From positions 1 to 32,896 of the forward strand of contig JAFVCX010000040.1 of assembly GCA_017478855.1 (NCBI GenBank): a stretch of 32,896 nucleotides of DNA, read 5' to 3'. The stretch is from Muribaculaceae bacterium. GTDB lineage: Bacteria; Bacteroidota; Bacteroidia; Bacteroidales; Muribaculaceae. The notes beneath the pieces were generated by a model, which was not told where the DNA came from, made no database searches, and saw nothing but the letters and a program-made list of their open reading frames with translations. Shown one piece after another: positions 1 to 7,675 of the stretch (within the stretch, counting starts at the first letter, position 1; every line of letters starts with the position of its first letter). The position numbers and the translations under genes were made by a program.

Positions 1-978
1 CTTGCCGGTGTAATAGCGGTTGGTGCTGAACATCACCCACTGCCCCCACGAGAGTTCGTCAGCAGTGCCTTTGCCGGAGATGGCTCCGCCATAGGTGCCC
101 GAACCTTCCCAGTTGGCTGCATAGGTATAGAAGTCGCCCTGCGTTGTGCCGCCTTCCCATGCCAGTTGTGGCGCGATGGTAATCGTGGAATCGCTGTTGA
201 GCTTGATCTCAACCGTCTTGCCGTGGTTCCCAAAGTTGGTGACGGCAACGATGTTTTTGCCCGTTTGTTCCACAATCACATTCCACGAAGAGGCGGGATT
301 GGAGTCTTCATAATAGGTCACATCCATTTTGGCGTTGGCCTTGGTCACTTGCGTGCCGTAGGCCGCTACCATGAATTGGTCGGCGTTCTCGCCGCTCTTG
401 ACGTAGATGCCCCACCAAGTGTCGATGTTGAGTGTGCCATCATCGGCAATGGTGCCGGTCACGTCCTTTGTGCGGTCGGGTTTGCCGTCGCCGGGGTTCA
501 CCGCGCAAATGTCGCAATCGCCATAGGTGTTGTTAACCACGGCCACTTGATTAGGGATGGTGATGGTTTTCGTCTGCAAGTCAACTTTTGCCTTGACGTT
601 CACATTGAGTGTCCAGAAGTTGGCTATCAGCACAGTGTCGTCGGTCACTTTGGTGATTGTCACCGACGAGCCGCCATCGCCCAGTTGCGTTGTGAGAGAC
701 TTGTAGGTCATCACGTAGTTGCCGGTAAGGTCATCGATGCTGGCAACTGCTTTGCGAGCCGCTTTGGCGCGCTGCCGCGCTACTGAAGCGTCGCCACTCA
801 CTGCTTTGAGGTCGCTGGTGCTGATGGGCCGCGGCTGCACGAGAGCCAATTGGGCATCGGCCACTCCACTGCCACTTTGCTGCACGGGCATCGTGGCCGA
901 AACCGGCTGCTGTGCCCATGCGCTGCCTGCCAGCATTGCGACGACAAGCATGAGAATCAAGGTGTACACTTTTCTCAT
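1..978 (-). CDS. Secreted protein with two lipocalin-like repeats (C-terminus cut by window edge)
   Basis: The reading frame is open from an ATG at 978 to base 1: 326 codons with no stop, so the C-terminus lies outside the window. Residues 1-22 form a signal peptide (MRKVY, a hydrophobic run, then AWA before QQ), so the protein is exported. After a Gln/Ala-rich linker (about 23-80), a beta-rich unit starts at DLTGNYVMTYKSL (about 84-213). A second, related unit starts at WNVIVEQTGKNIVAVTNFGNHG (about 232 to the edge). Both units carry a T(I/V)TI strand near their middle and a Gly-rich turn followed by a W-containing strand. This layout resembles the small beta-barrel (lipocalin-like/DUF5004-like) repeats of Bacteroidales surface proteins, but I cannot name a family or function. 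Residues 155 and 158 (CDIC) are the only cysteines seen. A C-terminal type IX sorting domain could lie beyond the edge. The gene is certain; its role is unknown. Confidence 0.8.
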   Translation of the reverse strand, partial: MRKVYTLILMLVVAMLAGSAWAQQPVSATMPVQQSGSGVADAQLALVQPRPISTSDLKAVSGDASVARQRAKAARKAVASIDDLTGNYVMTYKSLTTQLGDGGSSVTITKVTDDTVLIANFWTLNVNVKAKVDLQTKTITIPNQVAVVNNTYGDCDICAVNPGDGKPDRTKDVTGTIADDGTLNIDTWWGIYVKSGENADQFMVAAYGTQVTKANAKMDVTYYEDSNPASSWNVIVEQTGKNIVAVTNFGNHGKTVEIKLNSDSTITIAPQLAWEGGTTQGDFYTYAANWEGSGTYGGAISGKGTADELSWGQWVMFSTNRYYTGK

Positions 979-1126
979 AAAGCAATCAAAAAAGGGGAAT
1001 CAAGTTCAGTTCTCAATGCAGGCATGTAGGCTTGTCGTGGCTTCCCCCTTTGGCGGCGGCAGCCGGCGTGCTTGCACTATATATTAATAAGGTGTAATGG
1101 GTAAGATTTGGATACCAACTACACCG

Positions 1127-1157
1127 CAAATGTATCAAAAAATGATAGAATATGCAA
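1127..1157 (-). promoter_or_regulatory. Putative Bacteroidetes-type promoter for the secreted repeat protein
   Basis: On the minus strand TTG (1157-1155) is followed after exactly 20 bases by TACATTTG (1134-1127), which matches the phylum -33/-7 pattern TTTG-N19-21-TAnnTTTG. Transcription would begin near 1120 and give a leader of about 140 bases before the ATG at 978. The rest of 979-1217 is AT-rich and holds no convincing gene. No terminator for the upstream glycosyltransferase gene is evident, so read-through is possible. Confidence 0.4.
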
Positions 1158-1217
1158 GAGAATATCACAAAATCTATGAATTTTGCGAAAAAATGACACC
1201 AAAATTAGTTGATGAGT

Positions 1218-2219
1218 TCAGAATATCATGCGGCGTCGCAGGTAGTGGTCTACCACGATGTTGCAGCGGCATTCGGGCATTTCGCGCAGCAAATTGCGCA
1301 AGGGTTGTTGGTGATAGTTGCCGCGCATTTTGCGATAGTCGCGGTGGGCTTTGAGGATGGCTTTGGCGTCGCCCCAGTGCCCTTTGGCAAGTGCCATGCC
1401 AAAGGCGAGGGTGTCGAGCAGGCGGCGCACAAACAGCAGCCGCTTGCCCTCGCCGGCAGGGAGGTTTTTGTGCAGCAGGAGCAGATTGTTGCGGAAGTTG
1501 AGGTAGGTCTTGCGCGGATTGCCTTGCGGTAGGCTTGCACCGCCCAGATGATAGACACGGCTTTGCGGAATCATGCGAATGTCGCTGTCCATCAGGTGGA
1601 TGCGCCAGCATAAATCAATCTCTTCCATATGGGCGAAGAAATCTTTGTCGAGTCCGCCGGCTTTCTTGTAGAGATGGGTGCGCACCATCAGGCATGCGCC
1701 GCTGGCCCACAGAATGCTGGGTGTGATATGGTCGTATTGCCCGCGGTCGTCTTCAATCGACTCAAAGATGCGCCCCCGGCAATAAGGATAGCCGTGGCAG
1801 TCGAGGTAGCCTCCGGCCGCACCGGCATATTCAAACATTTCGCGGCCATCGGGGCGGTCGTGAAGCAGTTTAGGTTGCACAGCACCCACTTCGGAGTGGG
1901 CTTCCATGTAGTTATAAAGGGGTTCAAGCCAGCCTTCGGGCGTGCGCACGTCGTTGTTGAGCAGCACCACATAGGGGTGGCTGATGGTGGCGATGGCACG
2001 GTTGTAGCCCTCGGCAAAACCATAGTTCTTGTCGAGCGCTATCACTTGCACGCCGGGGAACTCATCACGCAGCACTTGCAAGCTGGCATCGGTGCTTCCG
2101 TTATCGGCCACGATGACATCGGCTATTTGCGACGCGGTGTTGGCCACTACGCTGGGCAGATAATGCCGCAGCAGTTTCTCTCCATTCCAGTTTAGTATGA
2201 CGACGGCTACGGGTTTCAT
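1218..2219 (-). CDS. Glycosyltransferase family 2 protein
   Basis: A 333-residue inverting glycosyltransferase with a GT-A fold. Family marks are the N-terminal VVILNWNG strand (6-13), the nucleotide-binding VADNGSTD segment (about 37-44), KNYGFAEGYN (64-73) and the metal-binding LLNND motif (86-90). The region around FEYAGAAGGYLD and the later MEEIDLCWR segment is typical of the rhamnosyltransferase-like GT2 branch. No transmembrane segments are evident, so it probably acts at the inner face of the cytoplasmic membrane. The acceptor sugar cannot be told from sequence; O-antigen, capsule or protein glycosylation are all possible. Its ATG overlaps the TGA of mtaB as ATGA (2216-2219), so translation is probably coupled and expression depends on the mtaB promoter. 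The link to a tRNA-modification gene looks organisational rather than biochemical. Confidence 0.9.
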   Translation of the reverse strand: MKPVAVVILNWNGEKLLRHYLPSVVANTASQIADVIVADNGSTDASLQVLRDEFPGVQVIALDKNYGFAEGYNRAIATISHPYVVLLNNDVRTPEGWLEPLYNYMEAHSEVGAVQPKLLHDRPDGREMFEYAGAAGGYLDCHGYPYCRGRIFESIEDDRGQYDHITPSILWASGACLMVRTHLYKKAGGLDKDFFAHMEEIDLCWRIHLMDSDIRMIPQSRVYHLGGASLPQGNPRKTYLNFRNNLLLLHKNLPAGEGKRLLFVRRLLDTLAFGMALAKGHWGDAKAILKAHRDYRKMRGNYHQQPLRNLLREMPECRCNIVVDHYLRRRMIF

Positions 2220-3520
2220 ATCACTTGGGCGTCTACGGTGAGGTCGTCGTTGAGCGAAAGGAGCCGCACGTTCACCACGCGGTTGACCAACGCTGCGTCG
2301 GGGGCGACGTTCACGCGAATGTAGTTGTCGGTAAATCCGTGCATGGTGGCATCGCCATGCGGCTGCTCCATGAGCACGGGGCGCGTGGTGCCCAAGTAGC
2401 CGGCGATGAACTCGCGCTGCTTGCGGTCGCTCAAGGCAATCATGCGTGCCGCCCGCTCTTGCTTCGTCTTTTGGCTGACGACCAGCGGGATGCGTAGGGC
2501 ATAGGTGCCCGGTCTCTCACTATAAGGAAACACATGCAGGTGCTGCACCGGCAAAGCTGCGATGAAATCGTGGCTTTGCTCGAAAAATTCGTCGGTTTCG
2601 CCGCGCGTGCCCACCATCACGTCCACACCGATGAAGCAATCGGGCATGGCTTGGCGGCAGCGGTACACTTTCTCGGCAAAAAGCTCACGGTTATAGTGCC
2701 GGCGCATGAGTCGCAGCACCTCGTTGCTGCCACACTGCAAGGGAATGTGGAAATGGGGCATAAAGGCACGCGACCGGGCGCAGAAATCGATGATTTCGTC
2801 GGTGAGCAAATCGGGTTCAATCGATGAGATGCGGTATCGTTCTATTTCCTGCACCTCATCCATGAGGCGCAGCAGGTCGATGAGCCGCTCGCCGGTGTTT
2901 TTGCCAAAGTCGCCTATGTTCACGCCCGTGAGCACAATTTCTTTTCCTCCCTCTTGGGCCACTTGCCGCACTTGCTGCATGAGTTGCTCAATGGTGCCGC
3001 TGCGGCTGCGCCCGCGAGCCATGGGAATGGTGCAATAGCTGCAATAGTAGTCGCAGCCGTCTTGCACTTTGAGCCAATAGCGCGTGCGGTCGCCACGCTC
3101 GCATGAGGGGCAGAAGCGGCTAATCTTGGGCGTGTCGGTCACGGCCACGGTGGGCTGGTGGTCGGCCAGCCACTGCTTCACATAGGTGGCGATATCGAGC
3201 TTCTGCTCGCTGCCCAACACGATGTCAACGCCCGGAATTTGAGCGATTTCCTGACTTTTAAGCTGGGCGTAACAGCCTGTGACCACCACCAGCGCATGGG
3301 GGTAACGCTTGATGAGCGAGCGGATGTGTTGGCGGCATTTGCGGTCGGCCAGATCGGTCACGCTGCAAGTGTTCACCACGCAGAGGTGGGGCTGCTCGTC
3401 CTCGGTGGCAGGCACGATGCCCTGTTCGGCCAGCAATTTGCCCAGCGTGGCGGTTTCTGAGAAGTTGAGTTTGCAGCCCAACGTTTCAAATTTCACCCGA
3501 TATGTGGTTTCGTGCTCCAT
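2216..3520 (-). CDS. mtaB: tRNA t6A37 methylthiotransferase MtaB
   Basis: A 434-residue radical-SAM methylthiotransferase that converts N6-threonylcarbamoyladenosine at position 37 of ANN-decoding tRNAs to the 2-methylthio form. The N-terminal UPF0004 domain carries the three cysteines of the auxiliary iron-sulfur cluster: C16 (LGCKLN), C52 (NTCSV) and C83 (TGCYAQ). The radical-SAM cluster is C156-x3-C160-x2-C163 (GCDYYCSYC), followed by TIPMARGRSRS. The last 60 or so residues form a TRAM-type RNA-binding domain. GCKLN at the first cysteine and the overall length favour MtaB over MiaB or RimO. An additional CPSC at 137-140 lies just before the radical-SAM motif. The gene is first in a two-gene unit with the glycosyltransferase. 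The start at 3520 fits the MEHETTYRVKFETLGC N-terminus and a promoter box 18 bases upstream. Confidence 0.95.
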   Translation of the reverse strand: MEHETTYRVKFETLGCKLNFSETATLGKLLAEQGIVPATEDEQPHLCVVNTCSVTDLADRKCRQHIRSLIKRYPHALVVVTGCYAQLKSQEIAQIPGVDIVLGSEQKLDIATYVKQWLADHQPTVAVTDTPKISRFCPSCERGDRTRYWLKVQDGCDYYCSYCTIPMARGRSRSGTIEQLMQQVRQVAQEGGKEIVLTGVNIGDFGKNTGERLIDLLRLMDEVQEIERYRISSIEPDLLTDEIIDFCARSRAFMPHFHIPLQCGSNEVLRLMRRHYNRELFAEKVYRCRQAMPDCFIGVDVMVGTRGETDEFFEQSHDFIAALPVQHLHVFPYSERPGTYALRIPLVVSQKTKQERAARMIALSDRKQREFIAGYLGTTRPVLMEQPHGDATMHGFTDNYIRVNVAPDAALVNRVVNVRLLSLNDDLTVDAQVI

Positions 3521-3537
3521 TGTTAAAAATCAGGCTG

Positions 3538-3545
3538 CAAAGTTA
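3538..3545 (-). promoter_or_regulatory. -7 box of the mtaB promoter
   Basis: The minus strand reads TAACTTTG (3545-3538), a match to TAnnTTTG. It lies 18 bases upstream of the mtaB ATG at 3520, so the leader would be very short, about 10 bases. The -33 region is weak: TGTG sits 21 bases upstream and there is no clean TTTG. Position and orientation make it the best candidate. Confidence 0.45.
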
Positions 3546-3611
3546 CGCATTTTTTTCAGAAACCGCCACACATCACCCGCCTCTGGCCAAACATGTCGCT
3601 GCGATTACAAA

Positions 3612-3650
3612 AAATAAATTTGCATTTGCGCTCGCCTTGCACTAACGTTG
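3612..3650 (+). repeat. Promoter-like repeat, copy 1 (degenerate -7 box)
   Basis: This copy shares AAATAAATTTG, then a GC-rich CTCGCCTTGCACTAA core, with copy 2 at 3691-3729. The -33-like TTTG is at 3619-3622. After 20 bases comes TAACGTTG (3643-3650), where copy 2 has TAATTTTG, so the -7 box is damaged and this copy is probably inactive or weak. The 40 bases between the copies carry two near-identical 13-base units (AGGCTGCGCCTCG and AGGCTGCGGCTCG), the first of which can fold as GAGGC-TGC-GCCTC. Confidence 0.6.
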
Positions 3651-3690
3651 AGGCTGCGCCTCGAAATTAGGCTGCGGCTCGGAAAAGCTC

Positions 3691-3729
3691 AAATAAATTT
3701 GGCTTTTCACTCGCCTTGCACTAATTTTG
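3691..3729 (+). promoter_or_regulatory. Promoter-like repeat, copy 2: promoter of the Wzi-like gene
   Basis: TTTG (3698-3701), a 20-base spacer and TAATTTTG (3722-3729) give a full match to the Bacteroidetes sigma-ABfr promoter pattern. The start codon of the Wzi-like gene is 22 bases downstream, so the leader would be about 16 bases. The element is the intact partner of copy 1 (3612-3650) and matches a minus-strand copy at 13489-13527. The spacer CTTTTCACTCGCCTTGCAC is part of the repeated sequence, so the repeat as a whole is a ready-made promoter. Confidence 0.65.
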
Positions 3730-3751
3730 CAAAATAGAAAAAAAGACGGTC

Positions 3752-5272
3752 ATGATGAAAAAAGCGATAATAGGAACCGTTGTCGCGGCGCTATGGGCCG
3801 CGGCGGCGATGGCGCAGATGAAAGTGAACTATGAGGTGGCATTGATGAGTGGCACGGGCAGCGGAAACCTCGCCCCTACCTACATCTCGGCACTGCGAGG
3901 CGGCGGCGTCACCCAGCAGCACTATGGAGTGCTTATGGGCTGGGCAGCTCGTGAAGTTGATATCACAAAGCGGCTCTCGTGGGGCGCGGGTGTGGAGCTT
4001 TGTGCCGCTGCCACATCGACGACCGACTATGCGCGTTTTGAAGATGGAGCATGGTCGCAGCACGGTGAGCGTCCCTCACACGTGTGGGCCAATCAGGCCT
4101 ATGTGGAAGGGAAATACCGTGGCGTGCTACTCACGCTGGGCGCGAAGCACTGTGGCTCACTGTTGCTGGACCCTCAGCTCTCCAGTGGTGACCTTATATA
4201 CAGCGGCAATGCGCGTCCCATGATGGGCGTGAAAGCGGGTTTTTTAAGATTCCAGAATGTGCCGCTCACCCGCGGCTGGCTTCAGGTGAAGGGTGAGGTG
4301 GGCTATTATAAGCCCGCCGATGACAGTTGGCTCGAGAATCATTACAATTATTATAATCATTTTCTCACCACCGGCTGGTGGCTGAATTATAAGAACATCT
4401 ATTTGCGCAGCGACCCCGGCCAGCGATTTAGTGTCACTTTTGGCATGCAGGCCGCTTGCCAGTTTGGTGGCGATAACGTGTTTTATGAGAAGGGCAAGGA
4501 GGTGCGCCGAGTGAAGCAAAAGGCCGATGCCGAGGCCTTCTTCAAGGCGCTGGTGCCGGGCAGTGGCGGCAGCAATGCCGGCGACAATTACTACGAAGGC
4601 AACCACTTGGGCTCGTGGGATCTGAGCCTTGATTATAACTTGGCGCATCGTCAGTGGCTGCGGGCTTATGTGCAGAAGCCGTGGGAAGATGGTTCCGGCA
4701 TAGGACTGCGAAATGGCTGGGACGGACTGTATGGTGTGGAGTGGCACACGGGCACAAAATATGTGGAGGCTGCGGTGGTAGAGTATCTTGACCTCACCAA
4801 CCAAAGTGGCCCCATTCACTGGGCTCCCGGCGACCATGAGGGGACACCGATTACCACCGAAGCCACCGGTGCCGACGATTATTACAACAACTATGCCTTT
4901 AACGGCTATCAGGTGCGTGGCATGAGCATCGGGTCGCCTATGGTGCCTTCTTCCATCAATAACTTTGACGGATATATGCGCTTCACCGACACCCGCCTGC
5001 GCGGTGTGCATGTGGCAGTGATGGGCGCGCCCAGCTCGCGCTGGTCCTACCGCTTGAAGGGCAGCTACCGCGCCGCGTGGGGCACCCCTTTCATGCCGCG
5101 GCAGAAAAAGGCCACCTGCACCTCGCTGATGGCTCAGCTGACCTATACTTTGACCAACCATTGGCGCTGTTCGGCAATCGTTGCGAGCGATCGCGGCAGC
5201 TTGTGTGGCGACCGCACGGGCGGTGAGCTGACAATTAGTTATAAGGGCAACCTAACATTTAAGAAAAAATGA
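3752..5272 (+). CDS. Capsule assembly protein Wzi-like outer-membrane beta-barrel
   Basis: A 506-residue exported protein. Residues 1-21 form a signal peptide (MMKKAI, hydrophobic run, AMA before QMK). The rest alternates short amphipathic strands with turns rich in Gly, Asp and aromatics and has no hydrophobic helices, as expected for an outer-membrane barrel. Length, the N-terminal VNYEVALMSGTGSG with NLAPTYISA, and the ADDYYNNYAFNGYQVRGMSIGSP segment in the C-terminal third fit the Bacteroidales Caps_assemb_Wzi family. In enteric bacteria Wzi is a surface lectin that anchors capsular polysaccharide; the Bacteroidales members are little studied. No capsule export genes are in this window, so binding to another surface glycan is equally possible. 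M2 (3755) is an alternative start. The downstream lipoprotein gene overlaps its stop codon (ATGA), which suggests that the two products work together. Confidence 0.65.
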   Translation: MMKKAIIGTVVAALWAAAAMAQMKVNYEVALMSGTGSGNLAPTYISALRGGGVTQQHYGVLMGWAAREVDITKRLSWGAGVELCAAATSTTDYARFEDGAWSQHGERPSHVWANQAYVEGKYRGVLLTLGAKHCGSLLLDPQLSSGDLIYSGNARPMMGVKAGFLRFQNVPLTRGWLQVKGEVGYYKPADDSWLENHYNYYNHFLTTGWWLNYKNIYLRSDPGQRFSVTFGMQAACQFGGDNVFYEKGKEVRRVKQKADAEAFFKALVPGSGGSNAGDNYYEGNHLGSWDLSLDYNLAHRQWLRAYVQKPWEDGSGIGLRNGWDGLYGVEWHTGTKYVEAAVVEYLDLTNQSGPIHWAPGDHEGTPITTEATGADDYYNNYAFNGYQVRGMSIGSPMVPSSINNFDGYMRFTDTRLRGVHVAVMGAPSSRWSYRLKGSYRAAWGTPFMPRQKKATCTSLMAQLTYTLTNHWRCSAIVASDRGSLCGDRTGGELTISYKGNLTFKKK

Positions 5273-5679
5273 AAAAGACACTTGCACTCTTGTGTGGCCT
5301 GCTGCTGATGGCCGTCACGGCCTGCACCACCCATAATAATGGTGACATCGACATCTGGTTTGGAACTTGGAGCGTGGAGTCTATCGACGGAAACACCGAC
5401 TATGGCACGCCGCTCGTGTTTCAGTTTCAATCATCGGTATTCGCCGTGCGCACGACCGGTGATGACTTTCACACCGAGCGTGCCGACTACGGCACGTGGG
5501 CCGAGGGTGAGGGAACGCTCGATGTGAATTTCCCCGACCCCACAGTGGCCTATGAACACCTGCTCACCGATGCCGGCTCATTGCATTTTGTGATTGTGAG
5601 CCGTGGCACAAAAAAGGTTACCTTGCAAGCCGCTTTTGCCGACAGGCAGGTAACCTATGTGCTAAAAAAACAACCTTAA
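5269..5679 (+). CDS. Small lipocalin-like lipoprotein
   Basis: 136 residues. The N-terminus is a lipoprotein signal with lipobox V16-T17-A18-C19, so the mature protein should be lipid-anchored at C19. The mature part is about 118 residues and begins, after a short Asn/Asp linker, with WFGTWSVESIDGN. This is the first strand of the small lipocalin-like/DUF5004-like beta-barrels common among Bacteroidales lipoproteins. It continues as predicted beta-strands to VTYVLKK. The ATG overlaps the TGA of the Wzi-like gene (5269-5272), so translation is probably coupled and a shared outer-membrane role is plausible. No enzymatic motif is visible. The gene ends 13 bases before the convergent NagB-like gene, with no terminator hairpin between them. 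Confidence 0.75.
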   Translation: MKKTLALLCGLLLMAVTACTTHNNGDIDIWFGTWSVESIDGNTDYGTPLVFQFQSSVFAVRTTGDDFHTERADYGTWAEGEGTLDVNFPDPTVAYEHLLTDAGSLHFVIVSRGTKKVTLQAAFADRQVTYVLKKQP

Positions 5680-5692
5680 ATAGAGCGAAACC

Positions 5693-7675
5693 TCAGAAGC
5701 GATATTGCACAAAGGCCTCTATCGCCTCATAGCTGGCCAGTCCCAATGCGCTGTAAAGGTCGGCCATAGCCCGATTGCGGTCGATGGAGCGCTCCCAGCT
5801 CAACTTGTCGGCATCGCCTTCGCGAATGGGGGCATCATGAATTTGCGACTGATATTTGAGAATGGCATTGCTCTTGAAGTGGAATTCTTCGGGGCTCATG
5901 GGCACAGCCATTTCCACATGGTCGATGTCCCATTGTCCCCATTGCCCACGATAAAGCCACACGCGGCATTGAGCCATAAAGGCCCGTTGCTTGAGCTCCT
6001 CGATGGCCATGAGCACCGCGTTGGAGGCTCGCTCATGGGTGCCATAAGGGTCGCTCAAGTCATCGGCCACAAAAATCTGATGAGGCTGTATGCGTTCAAT
6101 CAGTTCTTTCACAGCTTCCACATCGGCCTCTCCCACACGTCCGCGCCCCAGCGCGTCTTGGGTGAAGAAAGGCAAGTTCATCTCATAGATTTGCTGCGGA
6201 TTCACACCCATGTGCTGGCAGGCCATGACGCTCTCGCATAAAAAGATTTGCCCCTTGATGTAGCGAATGTGCTCGTTGTCGGGGTCGCCCGGTGCCTTTT
6301 GGGCAATGTATTCGCGAATGCTGCGGCGCATGTCGTTGCTGGAGGGCTGCGCGATGCCATAGTTGCGGGCAATGCGCTCATTGAGCATCACGGTACGCAG
6401 AATGTCCTCGTCGCTCACAGCCACATCGCCGTTGGTTTCGATGGCCACATGCACGTCGTGCCCTTGCTGCACCAAGCGGCGCAGCGTGCCGCCCATCGAC
6501 ACCACCACATCGTCGGGGTGAGGGCTGAAGATGAGCACGCGCTTGGGGTGTGGCTCGGCACGCTCGGGGCGATAGGTGTCGTCGGCGTTGGGCTTGCCTC
6601 CGGGCCAACCGGTGATGGTGTGCTGCAAATCATTGAAGATGATGATATTCACATTGTAGGCACTGCCATAAAGAGCCACCAGCTCGCTCAGGCCATACTC
6701 GTTGTAGTCTTTGTTGGTGAGCTTCAGGATGGGTTTCTTGGTCTGCTGTGCCAGCCACACGATGGCGCGGCGAATGAGGTAGTCGCTCCACTGGCAGGAA
6801 GTGACGCGCCACGGATAGCTGATGCGCGTGAGGCGCGAAGCCGCTTCGAGATCCACAATCACTTTGGTGCTATGGTGCATTTGCAGAAATGAGGCCGGGG
6901 CCATGTCGGTCACTTTTCCCTCCACGGTGTTGCTCACGGCCGGTGCGCTGTCCTCACCCCACGCCACGGCAATGATGTGCTTGGCTGCCATGAGGTTGCT
7001 GATGCCGAGTGTGACGGCGGTGAGTGGCGCGTTCTCGCGCTGGAAGGCTTCGGCCACCCGCAGGCGTGAATCGTCACCCAGAAGCATGAGCCGGCAGGTG
7101 CTGTTCATGGGAGAACCCGGCTCGTTGAATGCCAGCGAACCCACTTTGGTCAGCTCGCACACCACAAGGTCGAGCCCGCCATAATCGCTGATTTCGGCTT
7201 CATAGGCTTTGCACAGTTTGTGCACATTTTCCTGCGTGGCCTCTTGGCTGAAGGTGTGAATGTTGTCGGGCTCAATGTCTACTTTGTTGAACAGATGGCG
7301 TTTGAGCCTGACGAATGTGCTCTGCTCGTCGCCTTCCACCACGCCAAGTCCCAGCTCGCTGATGTTGAAGGCAATCACATGCGAAAAACTCACCTTGTCG
7401 GCAAAATAGAGCTTCACCAACTCGTCGTAGACTTTGAGGGCACATTTGCCTGCTCCGAAACCGATCACGCAGCGACCTTTCTCGCGCACGTTGCGCTCGA
7501 TGTGGTGTGCCACGTCGAGGGCGGCATCGGTGGCACCTTCATCGGTGGTTTCGACTACTTTGGTGTAGACTTTTTCAAACCGCGTGAGCGAGGCCAATTC
7601 CAGCTCGCTTTCGGGGCGATAATACCGCTTCGACACTTGGTCGAGCCTAATGTGGGAACTTAAATCGGTGGTCAT
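5693..7675 (-). CDS. NagB-like (glucosamine-6-phosphate deaminase family) / LmbE deacetylase-like fusion
   Basis: 660 residues from the ATG at 7675, chosen because it overlaps the waaA stop as ATGA and the frame upstream does not look like protein. Residues 1 to about 330 follow the NagB/SIS-type isomerase fold; residues about 378-660 are a PIG-L/LmbE-like deacetylase domain, as in the long NagB-like proteins of Bacteroidetes. Active-site signatures of true deaminases are altered. The FNxDEY motif is FNISEL (103-108). The GxGxDGHIAFNEP loop is ELTKVGSLAFNEP (174-186), which loses the Asp and His but keeps FNEP. The phosphate loop is GFGAGKCA. The LmbE half keeps the metal-site core SPHPDD (384-389) and GTH (545-547), though the Glu that usually follows HPDD is Val390. 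An amino-sugar deacetylase or regulatory role therefore seems likelier than deaminase activity. It is last in the gltX-barrel-waaA operon, next to lipid A-core synthesis. Confidence 0.85.
   Translation of the reverse strand: MTTDLSSHIRLDQVSKRYYRPESELELASLTRFEKVYTKVVETTDEGATDAALDVAHHIERNVREKGRCVIGFGAGKCALKVYDELVKLYFADKVSFSHVIAFNISELGLGVVEGDEQSTFVRLKRHLFNKVDIEPDNIHTFSQEATQENVHKLCKAYEAEISDYGGLDLVVCELTKVGSLAFNEPGSPMNSTCRLMLLGDDSRLRVAEAFQRENAPLTAVTLGISNLMAAKHIIAVAWGEDSAPAVSNTVEGKVTDMAPASFLQMHHSTKVIVDLEAASRLTRISYPWRVTSCQWSDYLIRRAIVWLAQQTKKPILKLTNKDYNEYGLSELVALYGSAYNVNIIIFNDLQHTITGWPGGKPNADDTYRPERAEPHPKRVLIFSPHPDDVVVSMGGTLRRLVQQGHDVHVAIETNGDVAVSDEDILRTVMLNERIARNYGIAQPSSNDMRRSIREYIAQKAPGDPDNEHIRYIKGQIFLCESVMACQHMGVNPQQIYEMNLPFFTQDALGRGRVGEADVEAVKELIERIQPHQIFVADDLSDPYGTHERASNAVLMAIEELKQRAFMAQCRVWLYRGQWGQWDIDHVEMAVPMSPEEFHFKSNAILKYQSQIHDAPIREGDADKLSWERSIDRNRAMADLYSALGLASYEAIEAFVQYRF

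Noticed and set aside
1097..1354. 85-codon plus-strand frame in the gap after the GT2 gene
   Set aside because: Its second half overlaps the glycosyltransferase gene in antisense. The first half lies in AT-rich spacer that contains a minus-strand promoter, and it has no recognisable signature.
3646..3690. Short tandem units suggesting a CRISPR or satellite array
   Set aside because: Only two 13-base units and two 39-base units are present, with no regular spacers and no cas genes. They are better explained as a duplicated promoter repeat.
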